Origin: an uncultured Pelagibacteraceae bacterium
Lineage (GTDB): Bacteria > Pseudomonadota > Alphaproteobacteria > Pelagibacterales > Pelagibacteraceae
Direction of reading: 5' to 3'
Assembly (NCBI GenBank): GCA_902612325.1
Contig: CACMDB010000005.1
Span: forward strand, 1-64,000
DNA: 64,000 nt
Of this stretch, positions 25,341 to 35,679 are shown piece by piece. The notes beneath the pieces were generated by a model. The model ran no database searches and was not told the DNA's origin. It saw only the letters and a list, made by a program, of their open reading frames with translations. The position numbers and the translations under genes were made by a program. Each line of letters opens with the position of its first letter. Position 1 is the first letter of the stretch.

Positions 25341-27728
25341 TTATTTATTAAACGGTTTGATCAATAATATTAAAGAAGGAAGCAACGTTAAAACTGAGAC
25401 CATAGCTAATAACATTGCAAGTCCAGTAAATATACCGAAATAGATTGTCGGAATAAATTTTGACAAAACCAAAATTGAAAATCCAAAAACGATTGTTATT
25501 GAGGTGTTTAAAATCGCTTTACCAACCGTGGAGTGGCACAGAATGAGTGTTTTATTGTAATCTTTAGAGGCACGAAATTCCTCCTTAAATCTGTAAATAT
25601 AATGAATACTATTATCAACAGCTATTCCAATTGTAATTGCGGCTATTGTGATTGTCATCATATCCAATGGAATACCAAGTAAACCTATTATTCCTAATAT
25701 AAAAAAAGCTGCGATAAAATTTGGTACCACACCAATTAAAGAAAGTTTAATATTTTTGAATAAGATTAAAAACATTCCAAATATCCCGATCAAAACTAAA
25801 CCTAAAGTTAGTATTTGAGATTTAAAAAGACTTTGGAGCAAGTTATTAAATAAAATTAAAACACCACCAAGTTTAAACTCACTTTCTTTTAATCCTAATT
25901 CATTTTTTAAGTCATATTTAATTTTTTTTATAAGGTCATTTCTTCTTAAATTTTCTTGGGAGTCTATGATCCTTAGATTAATTCTTGCCTCATTGTCTTT
26001 TATGGAGATATATGGATCCACTATTTCAGTCTTGATACTCTTTGGTATTTTTGAATAAAGGACACCCATTTCTAATGTTCCTAAGGGTTTATTATTATTT
26101 AGCATTGTTGCTACATCAATTATTGACGAAAAAGATAAAACTTTTCCAACTTGAGGTAAATCATCTAGATAGTTATGAACGGAGGAAATTCTGTCTATTT
26201 TATCTTTGGTAAACCAGTATTTATCATCATTCTCATTTTCTTCATCTCCCCAATCTTCAAAATCATCTTCCTCATCAGTTTTCTTATTTTCTTTCTTTGG
26301 AAACTTTAAAATTACTTCAAGCGGAGTTGTACCACCTAATTTTTCGTCAATAAGTTTCATCCCTTTATAAATTTCGGTTTTTTTACTGAAATAATTTATG
26401 AAACTATTTTCAACTTCTAGTCTGCTTATACCGATTAAACTAAGAATGATCACCACAATAGTTAAGGTAAAAATAGTTTTGTGATTATTAAGAGCAATTT
26501 GTGCAAAAAAAGAGGTAATTTTTGAATCCTCTTGTTTTTTCAAAAATACCTTCTCTTTAGGCATAAAGTTTATGAGAGACGGTAGTAACGTAAAAGTAAT
26601 AATAAATGATGTAATTAAACCCAATGTCATCATCCAACCAAAATCAATAATTGGTTTTATTTCACTGAAGATTAAAGACAAAAAAGCAATAATAGTTGTC
26701 AAAGCAGTGTATAAAATTGGCCAAAACATTTTATTAGTTGTTAAAGTGACAAGCTCAGTAATTTTTTTGTTTGGATGAATTTCTTTAATTTGTAAAAATC
26801 TTGTGCTCATGTGAATATTCATAGCCATTGTTAAAATTAACATTAATGCAATGAAGTTTGATGAAATAACTGTAACTTTCCACCCTAATAACCCAAGCAA
26901 GCCTGTCATTATTATTACTGAAAAAAAACAACTACTTATCGGAACGATAATCCAAATTAGTTTTCTAAATACAAACCATAATGTTGCAATAATAAATAAT
27001 AAAACACCTAATCCAAAAACCACTATATCACTTTTTATAAATGTCATCATATCGTCGGCAATCATAGGTATCCCACCTAAATTTATTTTTCCGATATTAC
27101 TATAACTTTTAATTACATTTCTAATTTCAAGAATATTTTGATGATTTTGTTTTTTTATTAAGTCTTTATGAACTTCAATTTCATCTTTCGTTTTATTAGA
27201 AATATTTTCTAATGATTTTTTATTTTTAATATTAACTATGATTCCAGAAGTTTTACCATCCTCACTAATAACAAAATTTCTAAATACGGGACTACTTAAA
27301 ATCTCATTAAATCCTCTTTCTTTATCTATATCCTCATCTTTTAAAGTCTTAAAATTTTCTAATCTTTCTTGCAATGGTGCATCCGAATTATTTAATAAAG
27401 GAATATCTAAAAGAGTAACGACACTATGGACCCAGTTTAAACTTTGAATTTTATATTTTAAACTAAGAAGGTTGTTTATAGAAACATCAGAGATCATTCC
27501 TTCATTAGGGGTATAAGTTAAAATTAAGAATTCCTTTGACCCGTACCTTTTTGTAATTTCTTCTAAATATTTAAGGTCTGGATCTCCCTCTATTAGTAAT
27601 GTTTCTGATGAAGCGTCTAATTTGAAATCTTTGGAATAAAAACCAAAAGTAAATAAGGCTATAACTAGAAATATCAATATCGCTTTTGGATTTTTTAAAA
27701 TTGTATTTTGATAAAATTGGGCAATCAT
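25341..27728 (-). CDS. RND superfamily exporter (MMPL-type)
   Basis: 795 residues with two repeats of one plus five membrane helices, each preceded by a large extracytoplasmic domain. The helix-4 motif of the second repeat is seen in ITIGIAVDNSIHYIYRFKEEF, and the first repeat ends in TLGLITSFIITFTLLPSLINFMP. The family (COG1033) includes lipid and hopanoid exporters; the substrate here is unknown. A run of about 20 mainly acidic residues (coded at about 26224-26285) sits in the second periplasmic domain, which is unusual and may bind cations. The gene starts 21 bases after dnaB and ends 4 bases before cvpA. Confidence 0.87.
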   Translation of the reverse strand: MIAQFYQNTILKNPKAILIFLVIALFTFGFYSKDFKLDASSETLLIEGDPDLKYLEEITKRYGSKEFLILTYTPNEGMISDVSINNLLSLKYKIQSLNWVHSVVTLLDIPLLNNSDAPLQERLENFKTLKDEDIDKERGFNEILSSPVFRNFVISEDGKTSGIIVNIKNKKSLENISNKTKDEIEVHKDLIKKQNHQNILEIRNVIKSYSNIGKINLGGIPMIADDMMTFIKSDIVVFGLGVLLFIIATLWFVFRKLIWIIVPISSCFFSVIIMTGLLGLLGWKVTVISSNFIALMLILTMAMNIHMSTRFLQIKEIHPNKKITELVTLTTNKMFWPILYTALTTIIAFLSLIFSEIKPIIDFGWMMTLGLITSFIITFTLLPSLINFMPKEKVFLKKQEDSKITSFFAQIALNNHKTIFTLTIVVIILSLIGISRLEVENSFINYFSKKTEIYKGMKLIDEKLGGTTPLEVILKFPKKENKKTDEEDDFEDWGDEENENDDKYWFTKDKIDRISSVHNYLDDLPQVGKVLSFSSIIDVATMLNNNKPLGTLEMGVLYSKIPKSIKTEIVDPYISIKDNEARINLRIIDSQENLRRNDLIKKIKYDLKNELGLKESEFKLGGVLILFNNLLQSLFKSQILTLGLVLIGIFGMFLILFKNIKLSLIGVVPNFIAAFFILGIIGLLGIPLDMMTITIAAITIGIAVDNSIHYIYRFKEEFRASKDYNKTLILCHSTVGKAILNTSITIVFGFSILVLSKFIPTIYFGIFTGLAMLLAMVSVLTLLPSLILLIKPFNK

Positions 27729-27749
27729 CTTACCCTTTTATATTGGAAT

Positions 27750-29168
27750 TTAGTTAATTTGAGTATCTTTAAATTTAGTAAACATCGCCTCAAACTCTAA
27801 AAAGATATTTCCAGTTGGACCATGTCGTTGTTTACCAATAATTAATTCTGCCAGATTAGATACTTCATTCATCTTTGCTTGCCATTCAGCATGCTCTACT
27901 GTTGCTGGTTGTGGTTCTTTATTTTCTAAATAATAAGACTCTCTATATACAAACATAACCACATCTGCATCTTGCTCTATTGAGCCAGATTCCCTCAAAT
28001 CAGATAATTGGGGTTTTTTATTATCTCTCTGTTCTACTTGTCTTGATAATTGTGAAAGTGCAACTACAGGTATTGATAATTCTTTAGCTAGTGCTTTTAA
28101 CCCTTGAGTAATTTCTGATACTTCTTGGACTCTTCCATCTTTATAATTCAAAGTTCCCCTCATTAACTGAATGTAATCGACAATAATCATATCAAGACCA
28201 TGAGTTCTTTTGATTCGTCGCGCTCTATTACTCATAGCTGCAATCGTTATTGCTGGTGTTTCGTCAATATAAAGTGGAAGTTCAGATATATTTTTTGAGG
28301 TCTCTATAAACTTATCAAATTGTTCATCAGAGATTTTACCTCTTCTAATATCATTTGATTTAATTCTAGATTGTTCTGCTAAAATTCTGGTAGATAATTG
28401 TTCAGATGACATTTCTAATGAAAAAAAAGCAATAGATGATTTCTTGCCACTTTCTTGTAATTTTTGAGCTGCATTAAAAGCGATGTTAGTAGCTAGTGCT
28501 GTCTTTCCCATACCTGGTCTTCCCGCAATTATAATCAAATCAGATTTGTGCAGACCTCCCAATCTATCATCTAAATCTCTTAATCCAGTCGGAACCCCAA
28601 CAATGCCCTCATCATTTTTGTAAGCAGCTGAAGCCATATCGATTGTATCCTTAAGAGCTTTGTCAAATTTTATAAAAGAGGAGCTAAAAGATCCTTTCTC
28701 AGCTAATTTAAATAATTCTTTTTCTGAATTTTCGATTATTTGTTGTCCACTTGTATTTAGATCACCTAATCTGGCATCATCAATAGTTTGTTCAGAAATT
28801 TTTACAAGCTCTCTTCGTACAAACATATCATAAATTATTTTTGAGTATTCGATTGCTTGTCTCACAGAGGTAGAAAATTTTGTTATTTTTACTAAGTATT
28901 CTGGGACATTTAATTCATCCTTTTCATCTTCAAAATAATTTTTTAAAGTAATGGGATTTGCTAGTAATCCTTTATAAATTAATTTTTCTATTGCTCCAAA
29001 AATCTTTTGATGCATTGGATCATAAAAGTTATTACTTACTATAATGATATTTATTTCATCAAAAATTTCATTTGAAACAAGTATAGAACCAATCACAGCT
29101 TGTTCAGCCTCAATATTATTTGGTAATTCTTTAAATTTATCCTTAACGATTGTTAAATTATTTTCCAC
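27750..29168 (-). CDS. dnaB: Replicative DNA helicase
   Basis: 472 residues, from a GTG start preceded by AAGGGG. It unwinds DNA ahead of the replication fork as a hexamer. The N-terminal domain begins NIEAEQAVIGSIL, and the RecA-like domain has Walker A GRPGMGKT at residues 216-223, Walker B in MIIVDYIQLM, and ALSQLSRQVEQR and SDLRESGSIEQDAD. There is no intein. The gene is in the conserved rpsF-rpsR-rplI-dnaB order, 67 bases after rplI. Confidence 0.97.
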   Translation of the reverse strand: MENNLTIVKDKFKELPNNIEAEQAVIGSILVSNEIFDEINIIIVSNNFYDPMHQKIFGAIEKLIYKGLLANPITLKNYFEDEKDELNVPEYLVKITKFSTSVRQAIEYSKIIYDMFVRRELVKISEQTIDDARLGDLNTSGQQIIENSEKELFKLAEKGSFSSSFIKFDKALKDTIDMASAAYKNDEGIVGVPTGLRDLDDRLGGLHKSDLIIIAGRPGMGKTALATNIAFNAAQKLQESGKKSSIAFFSLEMSSEQLSTRILAEQSRIKSNDIRRGKISDEQFDKFIETSKNISELPLYIDETPAITIAAMSNRARRIKRTHGLDMIIVDYIQLMRGTLNYKDGRVQEVSEITQGLKALAKELSIPVVALSQLSRQVEQRDNKKPQLSDLRESGSIEQDADVVMFVYRESYYLENKEPQPATVEHAEWQAKMNEVSNLAELIIGKQRHGPTGNIFLEFEAMFTKFKDTQIN

Positions 29169-29235
29169 CCCTTATTGTAAGTTAATTTTTATGACAAATG
29201 AATTTGAAATATTAATTGGGGAAAAAATTGTATAA

Positions 29236-29694
29236 TTATTGAATAGTCTCAGCTGACTCAACTACAATGTGTATCTCTGCATCAATCTCTGAGTGTAAAG
29301 ATATTTTTACTTTAAATTTTCCAAGAGATTTGATTTCTTTAATTGGTTGAATCATTGATGGTGTAATATCTAATGTTTCTTTTTCTTTAATAAGTCTAGA
29401 AATCTCCGTAGGTTTAACTGAACCATACAACTCTTTATTTTCTGTTGAAAGCTTTTTTACTAAATATTCTTTCTTATTTATTTTTTCAGCTATTCTTTTT
29501 GCCTCTTGTTTTTTTTCATTGTCCTTTTTTGATAATTGAGTTTTAATTTTTTCTACTTGATTTATATTTTCTTTTGAAGCATATAAAGCTTTTTTATTCG
29601 CAATCAAAAAGTTCCTAGCGAAACCCCTCTTCACATCTATAATTTCACCAATAGATCCTATTTTTTTGATATTTTCTAATAGTATTACTTTCAT
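29236..29694 (-). CDS. rplI: 50S ribosomal protein L9
   Basis: 152 residues. The N-terminal rRNA-binding domain shows the L9 signature VKRGFARNFLIANKKAL (about residues 22-38), and a charged connecting helix leads to a compact C-terminal domain with SVKPTEIS and LHSEIDAEIHIVV. It begins with the base next to the rpsR stop codon. Confidence 0.97.
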   Translation of the reverse strand: MKVILLENIKKIGSIGEIIDVKRGFARNFLIANKKALYASKENINQVEKIKTQLSKKDNEKKQEAKRIAEKINKKEYLVKKLSTENKELYGSVKPTEISRLIKEKETLDITPSMIQPIKEIKSLGKFKVKISLHSEIDAEIHIVVESAETIQ

Positions 29695-29967
29695 TTATAA
29701 TAAAGCTAAGTTTCTAGCTCTTTTTATTGACAAAGATAATTCTCTTTGTTTTTTTTGACTAACGTTAGTTATTCTTGATGGAAGAATTTTACCATTTTCT
29801 GAAACATATCTTTTTAATAATTTTATGTTTTTATAATCAATTTTTGGAGTACCTTTAACTGACAAAGGGCAATTTTTCTTAAATCTATATTTATTTGGCT
29901 GGAAAATACTTAGTTTTGCAAAATTACTTTGTTTGCTTTTTTTGTTTCCACTTTGTCTTTTTGGCAT
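29695..29967 (-). CDS. rpsR: 30S ribosomal protein S18
   Basis: 90 residues. The S18 core is clear: [48 protein letters not shown], in parts. The N-terminus is extended by about 20 Lys/Ser/Gln-rich residues, a common alphaproteobacterial variation. It starts 2 bases after the rpsF stop and is the partner of S6 in the ribosome platform. Confidence 0.97.
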   Translation of the reverse strand: MPKRQSGNKKSKQSNFAKLSIFQPNKYRFKKNCPLSVKGTPKIDYKNIKLLKRYVSENGKILPSRITNVSQKKQRELSLSIKRARNLALL

Positions 29968-29969
29968 AA

Positions 29970-30323
29970 CTAGTTGTTAGATTTTTCTATTTTCTCAATT
30001 TCATCTTTTTTTGAAAAAAAATTTGTTTCAAGGTCAAATTTTTTTACTTTCACAGTTAAATATCTTAACAGTTTTTTATCAATAGCCTCATTTTTTTCAA
30101 GTTCGCTGATTACATTTCCTTTACCTTTAAATTTAAAGTGAATGTAGCTTCCTTTTTTATTTTTTTTAATTAAATAAGATAAATTTAATAAACCCCAATT
30201 TTCAGTTTTCACTATCTCACCATCATTTTTTTCAATAATGCCTGAATATTTTTCAGTTAATTGTTTTATTTCACTTGGGGAAGTGTCTTGTCTTGCAATT
30301 ATAGTATGCTCGTATAAATTCAT
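29970..30323 (-). CDS. rpsF: 30S ribosomal protein S6
   Basis: 117 residues, starting [12 protein letters not shown] and containing the S6 signature [25 protein letters not shown]. It ends in a short Lys/Glu-rich tail. It is the first gene of a long minus-strand unit (rpsF-rpsR-rplI-dnaB-RND-cvpA-purF-HD-gshA-gshB-EamA), in which no gap exceeds 67 bases, so ribosomal, replication, purine and glutathione genes may share a transcript. Confidence 0.97.
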   Translation of the reverse strand: MNLYEHTIIARQDTSPSEIKQLTEKYSGIIEKNDGEIVKTENWGLLNLSYLIKKNKKGSYIHFKFKGKGNVISELEKNEAIDKKLLRYLTVKVKKFDLETNFFSKKDEIEKIEKSNN

Positions 30324-30355
30324 TTAATTTATTTAATAAAAAATGAGGATATACT

Positions 30356-30382
30356 ATTATAAATCTTTAATTACAATAGCAA
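30356..30382 (-). promoter_or_regulatory. Putative promoter of the rpsF operon
   Basis: On the minus strand a perfect -10 TATAAT (complement of 30356-30361) lies about 33 bases before the rpsF start. TTGCTA (complement of 30377-30382) is 15 bases upstream of it; slightly shifted TTTGCT gives a 16-base spacer. The short spacer lowers certainty. The location, in the 87-base gap between divergent rpsF and fabD, is right. Confidence 0.45.
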
Positions 30383-30410
30383 AAACAATAAAAAATATAG
30401 GTTTTTTTAG

Positions 30411-31337
30411 ATGTTTTCATTAGTATTCCCAGGACAAGGTTCTCAAACAATTGGAATGGGAAAAGTTTTTTTTGCAAATTATGGTTTAGTAAAAGATCTT
30501 TTCAAGCAAGCTGACGAGTCATTGGGTATTAACCTATCAAAAATAATTTTAGAGGGACCTAAAGATGAATTAGATCTTACAACAAATACTCAGCCTGCAA
30601 TATTTCTTATAAGCTACTCAATTTTTCAGGTAATGAAAAAAGAATTCAATCTGCATCTTGATAATGCAAAATATTTTGCTGGTCATTCACTTGGAGAATA
30701 TTCAGCTTTATGTGCTGCAAACTATTTGAGTTTTTCAGATACCATTAAACTTTTAAAATCTAGAGGTGATGCAATGCAAAATGCTGTCCCAAAAGGAGAG
30801 GGAGGTATGTTAGCTGTTTTAGGTTCAAAAGTTGAAATTATAGAGGATCTTTTGAATGAAAATAGGAATAACTTTATAGCAGAAATTGCAAATGATAATT
30901 CTGAAGGTCAAATTGTTTTAAGTGGTAGAAATAGTGACATTGAAAAATTAATTAAGGTTTTAAAATCAAAAAATGTAAAAAATATCAAATTACCTGTTAG
31001 CGCTCCTTTTCATTGTCAACTTATGAATAATGCGACTAAAATTATGAGAAAAGAAATTGAAAAATTAAACTTTCAAGATTCTAAAAAAAAATTGATTTCA
31101 AATGTGACAGCAAAAGAAATTAAGAATAAGGAAGAGCTTAAAATACTTTTAATCGATCAAATAGAAAATAGAGTCAGATGGAGAGAGAGCATAGTTTATA
31201 TGATAAATAATGGAGTTAATCATTTCATAGAAATTGGACCTGGAAAGGTATTATCGGGTTTAATTAAAAGGATAGATAAGAATGTAAAAACCAATACAAT
31301 CAATAATATGAGTGATATAAAAGATTTAGAGATATGA
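30411..31337 (+). CDS. fabD: Malonyl-CoA:ACP transacylase
   Basis: 308 residues. It loads malonyl groups on ACP for fatty-acid synthesis. The start MFSLVFPGQGSQ and the nucleophile S93 in GHSLGEY are canonical; PVSAPFHCQLM carries the active-site histidine. It overlaps fabG by 4 bases (ATGA) and heads a fabD-fabG-acpP-gmk unit. Confidence 0.96.
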   Translation: MFSLVFPGQGSQTIGMGKVFFANYGLVKDLFKQADESLGINLSKIILEGPKDELDLTTNTQPAIFLISYSIFQVMKKEFNLHLDNAKYFAGHSLGEYSALCAANYLSFSDTIKLLKSRGDAMQNAVPKGEGGMLAVLGSKVEIIEDLLNENRNNFIAEIANDNSEGQIVLSGRNSDIEKLIKVLKSKNVKNIKLPVSAPFHCQLMNNATKIMRKEIEKLNFQDSKKKLISNVTAKEIKNKEELKILLIDQIENRVRWRESIVYMINNGVNHFIEIGPGKVLSGLIKRIDKNVKTNTINNMSDIKDLEI

Positions 31338-32071
31338 TTAATTTAAAAAATAAAAATATCATTATAACCGGTGCATCAGGAGGAATAGGTAAAGCGATAG
31401 TAAATAAATTGAGTGAGTTTGAAGCTAATATATTAGCAACTGGAACAAAAATTGAAAAGTTAGAGGAATTAAAATCAAAGGTTAAAAATGTTAAGATTTT
31501 AAGTTTTGACATTTCTCAAAGTGAAAAAATTGAGGAATTTATTGAAAATGCTACAACACAACTTGGAGGAAAACTAGATTGTATTGTTAACAACGCTGGG
31601 TTAACACAGGACAATTTAGCAATTCGTATGAGTTTAACTGAGTGGAAAAAAGTAATTGATGTAAATTTAACATCTACTTTTCTCTTAAGTAAATTTGCTA
31701 TTAAAAAAATGCTGAGAAATAAATCAGGAAAAATTGTAAATATTACATCTGTTGTTGGTCATACTGGAAATTTAGGTCAGGCAAACTATACAGCATCAAA
31801 AGCGGGTATAGTTGCTATGTCAAAAAGTTTGGCTATTGAATATGCTAAAAAGAATATTAATGTTAATTGTATTTCACCAGGTTTTATAAAAACAGCCATG
31901 ACAGAGAAGTTAGATGAAAAATTCAAGGAATTGATCATATCTAAAATACCATCTGCGAGGTTAGGAGAGCCCATAGATATTGCGAATGCAGTTCTTTTTT
32001 TAGTTTCAGATCAATCAAATTACATTAATGGCGAAACTATACATATTAATGGGGGTATGTATATGGCTTGA
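31334..32071 (+). CDS. fabG: 3-oxoacyl-ACP reductase
   Basis: 245 residues, NADPH-dependent SDR reducing beta-ketoacyl-ACP. The glycine motif TGASGGIG is at residues 12-19, NNAG at 86-89, and the catalytic S139, Y152 and K156 are in place. The C-terminus ends in the typical GETIHINGGMYM. Coupled to fabD by a 4-base overlap. A 47-base gap precedes acpP. Confidence 0.96.
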   Translation: MINLKNKNIIITGASGGIGKAIVNKLSEFEANILATGTKIEKLEELKSKVKNVKILSFDISQSEKIEEFIENATTQLGGKLDCIVNNAGLTQDNLAIRMSLTEWKKVIDVNLTSTFLLSKFAIKKMLRNKSGKIVNITSVVGHTGNLGQANYTASKAGIVAMSKSLAIEYAKKNINVNCISPGFIKTAMTEKLDEKFKELIISKIPSARLGEPIDIANAVLFLVSDQSNYINGETIHINGGMYMA

Positions 32072-32118
32072 CAAAAAAAGTTTTTAAATTATTAAGAATT
32101 TAAAACAAAAGGATCAAT

Positions 32119-32358
32119 ATGTCAGAAGATGTTTCAAGCAAAGTAAAAAAAATAGTTGCAGATCATTTAGGGATTGATGAAGCTAAGGTTACAGAAGAGT
32201 CTAGTTTTATCGATGACCTTGGAGCTGATAGCTTAGACACAGTCGAATTAGTAATGGCTTTCGAAGAGGAATTTGGTTCAGAAATTTCTGATAGTGAAGC
32301 TGAAAAAATTTTAACGGTAGGTGACGCTGTAAAATTTATTGAAGGAAAAGCTAATTAG
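32119..32358 (+). CDS. acpP: Acyl carrier protein
   Basis: 79 residues, strongly acidic. The phosphopantetheine serine is S38 in GADSLDTVE. An AAGGATC sequence just before the ATG acts as ribosome-binding site. In most alphaproteobacteria acpP is followed by fabF; here gmk follows after 8 bases. Confidence 0.98.
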   Translation: MSEDVSSKVKKIVADHLGIDEAKVTEESSFIDDLGADSLDTVELVMAFEEEFGSEISDSEAEKILTVGDAVKFIEGKAN

Positions 32359-32366
32359 TTTTATTA

Positions 32367-32999
32367 ATGCCCATAGAGAATGATGGGGTTATGATAATCT
32401 TATCCTCTCCTTCTGGAGCAGGAAAGACTTCCCTTGTAGCTTTGTTGTCAAAACTTAAAAACTTTGAAGTTTCAATTTCTCACACAACGCGAAAACCAAG
32501 ACCAAACGAAACTCCAAATCAAGATTATTATTTCGTTAATGAGGAAGAATTTAATAGACTTATAAAGAATCAAGAATTTTTGGAATACGCAAAAGTTTTT
32601 AATAATTTATATGGAACTACCAGAACGCAAGTAATAAATTATTTAAATAATGGAAAAAATGTTTTGTTTGATATTGATTGGCAAGGAGCGGATCAGATAA
32701 AAAATAAAAAACTAGATTATAAGTTAATAACTTTTTTTATCTTGCCACCTAGTAAGGAAATTTTATTTGAACGATTATCTAGCAGGGACATGAAAGATAA
32801 GCTGATCGCTGAAGATAGAATGAAACAATTTGAACATGATGTTCTGCATTGGATAAATTATGATTATGTCGTTATTAATGATAATTTAGAAAGTTGCTAT
32901 TTAAAGATAAAAAAATTAATTGAAGCAGAAATTAAAAATGGTTCAAAGGATTACGATAAAGAATTTATTAGAAGACATGTAGAAAACCTAACCTCTTAA
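32367..32999 (+). CDS. gmk: Guanylate kinase
   Basis: 210 residues. It phosphorylates GMP to GDP. The P-loop [11 protein letters not shown] is near residues 13-23, followed by the GMP-binding [11 protein letters not shown] and [11 protein letters not shown] start at Met9 (32391) is equally possible and nearer to the usual family N-terminus. The 3' end overlaps the convergent rsmA gene by 12 bases. Confidence 0.96.
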   Translation: MPIENDGVMIILSSPSGAGKTSLVALLSKLKNFEVSISHTTRKPRPNETPNQDYYFVNEEEFNRLIKNQEFLEYAKVFNNLYGTTRTQVINYLNNGKNVLFDIDWQGADQIKNKKLDYKLITFFILPPSKEILFERLSSRDMKDKLIAEDRMKQFEHDVLHWINYDYVVINDNLESCYLKIKKLIEAEIKNGSKDYDKEFIRRHVENLTS

Positions 33000-33776
33000 A
33001 CTTTCATATTCATTGACTAATTTATAATATGTTTCAAAATCAAGATTTTGTGGTCGTGAACAAAGATCGATATTTAATTTTTTAGCTATTTCAATATTTC
33101 CATTGAATACTTGGTTAAAAGGTTTTTTTAACATTTTCCTTCTTTGGTTAAAAAAAATTCTTGTTATTTTTTCTAAATTTTTTGGATTATTAATATTAAA
33201 AAAATATTGTTTTGGCTGAAAGTATATTAGTGAACTATTTACTCTAGGTTTTGGTAAAAAACTGGTTGATTTGATATCGCATATTTTTTTTATATTCAAT
33301 CGCCAATTAGATAATATTGAGAGTCTCCCATATTTAGATGAATTGGATTTTGAGATTATACGATCAGCAACTTCTTTTTGGAACATTAAAATTAAACAAC
33401 TGAACCAAAATTTATTTTTATCCAAATTTAAAATCCATTTAGATAAAATTTCAGTTGAAATGTTGTAGGGTAAATTACCAAAAACAACAAATTTATCATT
33501 ATCAAGTTTTTTTTCATTAACTGATAAAATGTCTTTATTGATAACTTTTATTTTATCTCCAAAATTATTTGATAATTTGATTGCTAAATCCTCATCCTTT
33601 TCTATAACAAGTACTTTCTTTGGTTCTTTTGATAAAATATGAGAAGTTAAATTTCCAGTACCTGGACCTACCTCAAGTATATTTTTATTCTTTATTTCAG
33701 TTATATTTACAATTTTTTTCAGAATATTTTGATCTATTAAAAAGTTTTGACCCAGACTTTTTTTTGCTTTGATCAC
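32988..33776 (-). CDS. rsmA: 16S rRNA (adenine1518/1519-N6)-dimethyltransferase
   Basis: 262 residues. It dimethylates two adenines near the 3' end of 16S rRNA. The family start [13 protein letters not shown] motif [11 protein letters not shown] (34-44) and catalytic NLPY (101-104) are present. It directly abuts pdxA upstream, in the conserved lptD-surA-pdxA-rsmA order. Its last 12 bases overlap gmk on the other strand. Confidence 0.96.
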   Translation of the reverse strand: MIKAKKSLGQNFLIDQNILKKIVNITEIKNKNILEVGPGTGNLTSHILSKEPKKVLVIEKDEDLAIKLSNNFGDKIKVINKDILSVNEKKLDNDKFVVFGNLPYNISTEILSKWILNLDKNKFWFSCLILMFQKEVADRIISKSNSSKYGRLSILSNWRLNIKKICDIKSTSFLPKPRVNSSLIYFQPKQYFFNINNPKNLEKITRIFFNQRRKMLKKPFNQVFNGNIEIAKKLNIDLCSRPQNLDFETYYKLVNEYESLRG

Positions 33777-34742
33777 TTATTTAGTGTCTAAAAAGGTTAG
33801 TGCTTTAATTAAACTCGATGGATTTGATTTATTTTTTCCAACCATTCTTTCGTTAGGACCATGATCAGGTGAAATTCTCAAGAATGGGAGCCCTAATGTA
33901 ATATTAATTGCATCATATTCAAATAAAGTTTTCATGGGCGTTAATACTTGATCATGATACATACCGACAATAATATTGTATTTTTTTCTATTTTTTTTTA
34001 AAAATAGCGTATCTGCAGCCATTGGACCAAATATCTTATAATTTAATTTGATTAAAGATTTGATTGCAGGTCTTATAATTTTTTCATCTTCATTAAAAGT
34101 ATCGATACTTTCACAATGTGGATTTAAACCCGTAACTGCTATCTGAGGTTTCTTATTTGAGTATTTTTGGTAAAACTCATTAATTAATTTGATTTTTTCT
34201 ATTATCATTTTTTTATTAACATATTTTGAAACTTTTTTGATAGGCAAATGAGTTGTTAAAGGAGATACTGATAAGTTCTTATTATAAATAAGCATTGCAA
34301 AGTTTTTTGTTTTCGTTCTACTAGCCAAATATTCTGTTACACCTAAATATTTTTTTTTTAAAAAATATTTTTTTGATACAGGGCCATTAATAAATTTATT
34401 TGTAATTTTTTTACTTAAAATTTTAAGGGCTATATCGAATGATTTATTTATGTAGTTATTAGATTTTCTAGTAATTTTATCAAATGGTTTTTTTTGAATA
34501 AAATTTACATTTATTAAATTTATTTTTGTATTATCTAATTTATATTTCTTTAAATCTAAAAAGTTAATTAACCTTATTTGTTTTTTAACACTTAATTTTT
34601 TCATCTGAAGCTCAAATAGTTTCTTTGAAGCAATTAAAATAATTGGACTTTTAAATCTTTTATATTTTAATGATTTTAAAAAGATTTCAGAAAAAATACT
34701 ATTTGGCTCACCACCAACTACTATTATAGGTTTATAAACCAT
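33777..34742 (-). CDS. pdxA: 4-hydroxythreonine-4-phosphate dehydrogenase
   Basis: 321 residues. Pyridoxal phosphate synthesis. The start contains VVGGEPNSIFSEIFLKSL. Later parts carry NGPVSKKYF, the metal-binding TTHLPIKK and YHDQVLTPMKTL, and the C-terminal LPFLRISPDHG. Sequence is more lysine-rich and diverged than in E. coli, in line with the low GC. It overlaps surA by 11 bases and abuts rsmA. Confidence 0.92.
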   Translation of the reverse strand: MVYKPIIVVGGEPNSIFSEIFLKSLKYKRFKSPIILIASKKLFELQMKKLSVKKQIRLINFLDLKKYKLDNTKINLINVNFIQKKPFDKITRKSNNYINKSFDIALKILSKKITNKFINGPVSKKYFLKKKYLGVTEYLASRTKTKNFAMLIYNKNLSVSPLTTHLPIKKVSKYVNKKMIIEKIKLINEFYQKYSNKKPQIAVTGLNPHCESIDTFNEDEKIIRPAIKSLIKLNYKIFGPMAADTLFLKKNRKKYNIIVGMYHDQVLTPMKTLFEYDAINITLGLPFLRISPDHGPNERMVGKNKSNPSSLIKALTFLDTK

Positions 34743-35676
34743 ATATTAATAAATTTTTTTTAAGTTTATTAAAATAAATACTTGAAAATTGGTTTAGCTG
34801 ATCATTTGTTTTAAATCTAACAGATTCTTCAATTTTTTCAGTTAAATTAAATTGTGAAACACTTTCTTTCTTATCATCGACCCTAATTATAATAAATCCT
34901 GATGATGTTCTGATTGGATCTGAAAATTGCCCTCGTTGTAGTTTAGATATAACTTCTTTTATATTTTCATTTAAATTTATTTCTTTAATCCATCCAATGT
35001 AACCACCATTAGTAGCTGTATCAGAATTACTATGAATTAAAGCAGTTTTTTCAAATCCAATATTTTCAATATCTAAAAGAATTTTTCTATATTTATTTTG
35101 AAAATCGCTTTTATCATTTACATTAAAAGTTATCTCAGAAAGTAAAAATTCTTTTTCAAGCTTTTTTTGAGGGTTTTGTAGAATTTCATTTTTTATCTTG
35201 TCTCTGTCTATTATAACTTTTTTGTAAAATTTTTGATAAATTAAGTCACTCCAAATTGCCTCAATAATTAGTTTTTCTTTAATTGTTTCAAAATTTAAAT
35301 CGTTATCTTTCAAATAATTCTTAAAAATTTCTAATGAATTTATTCCAATTTTTGAGAATTTACTTTTAATAATATTTAGTAAAAATTTTTCTTCAACGTT
35401 TAAGTCTTTTACAAAATTCATTATCTCTATCTTTTTTATCTTCTCTTTCAAAACAGAATTTTTTGATATTTCAAATAGTTCAGTTTTACTTAAATTTTTC
35501 ATTTCCGGATAAAATGATTTTAGGAATTTTATTTCTTCAAAAATATCAATTGAAGTAATAATTTCATTTTCAACTTTAAATAAGATTTTATTTTCAATAG
35601 CTAATGAATTTTTAATAAAAGATGATAATATTAATAACAATATGGATATTATTTTTAAATTTTTTTTTGAAAACAT
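34732..35676 (-). CDS. surA: SurA-like periplasmic peptidyl-prolyl isomerase
   Basis: 314 residues with an N-terminal signal sequence (hydrophobic 9-25). The SurA N-terminal domain (VENEIITSIDIFEEIKFLK near 35-53) is followed by one parvulin domain whose core is GGYIGWI plus QFSDPIRTSSGFIIIRVDD. E. coli SurA has two parvulin domains; alphaproteobacterial forms often have one. It should chaperone outer-membrane proteins such as LptD, the gene just upstream (3-base gap). Confidence 0.85.
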   Translation of the reverse strand: MFSKKNLKIISILLLILSSFIKNSLAIENKILFKVENEIITSIDIFEEIKFLKSFYPEMKNLSKTELFEISKNSVLKEKIKKIEIMNFVKDLNVEEKFLLNIIKSKFSKIGINSLEIFKNYLKDNDLNFETIKEKLIIEAIWSDLIYQKFYKKVIIDRDKIKNEILQNPQKKLEKEFLLSEITFNVNDKSDFQNKYRKILLDIENIGFEKTALIHSNSDTATNGGYIGWIKEINLNENIKEVISKLQRGQFSDPIRTSSGFIIIRVDDKKESVSQFNLTEKIEESVRFKTNDQLNQFSSIYFNKLKKNLLIYGL

Positions 35677-35679
35677 CTG

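Noticed and set aside
26224..26285. Acidic run in the RND exporter as a possible frameshift or assembly artefact
   Set aside because: The frame is open on both sides and the transporter halves are intact, so it is a genuine acidic loop insertion.
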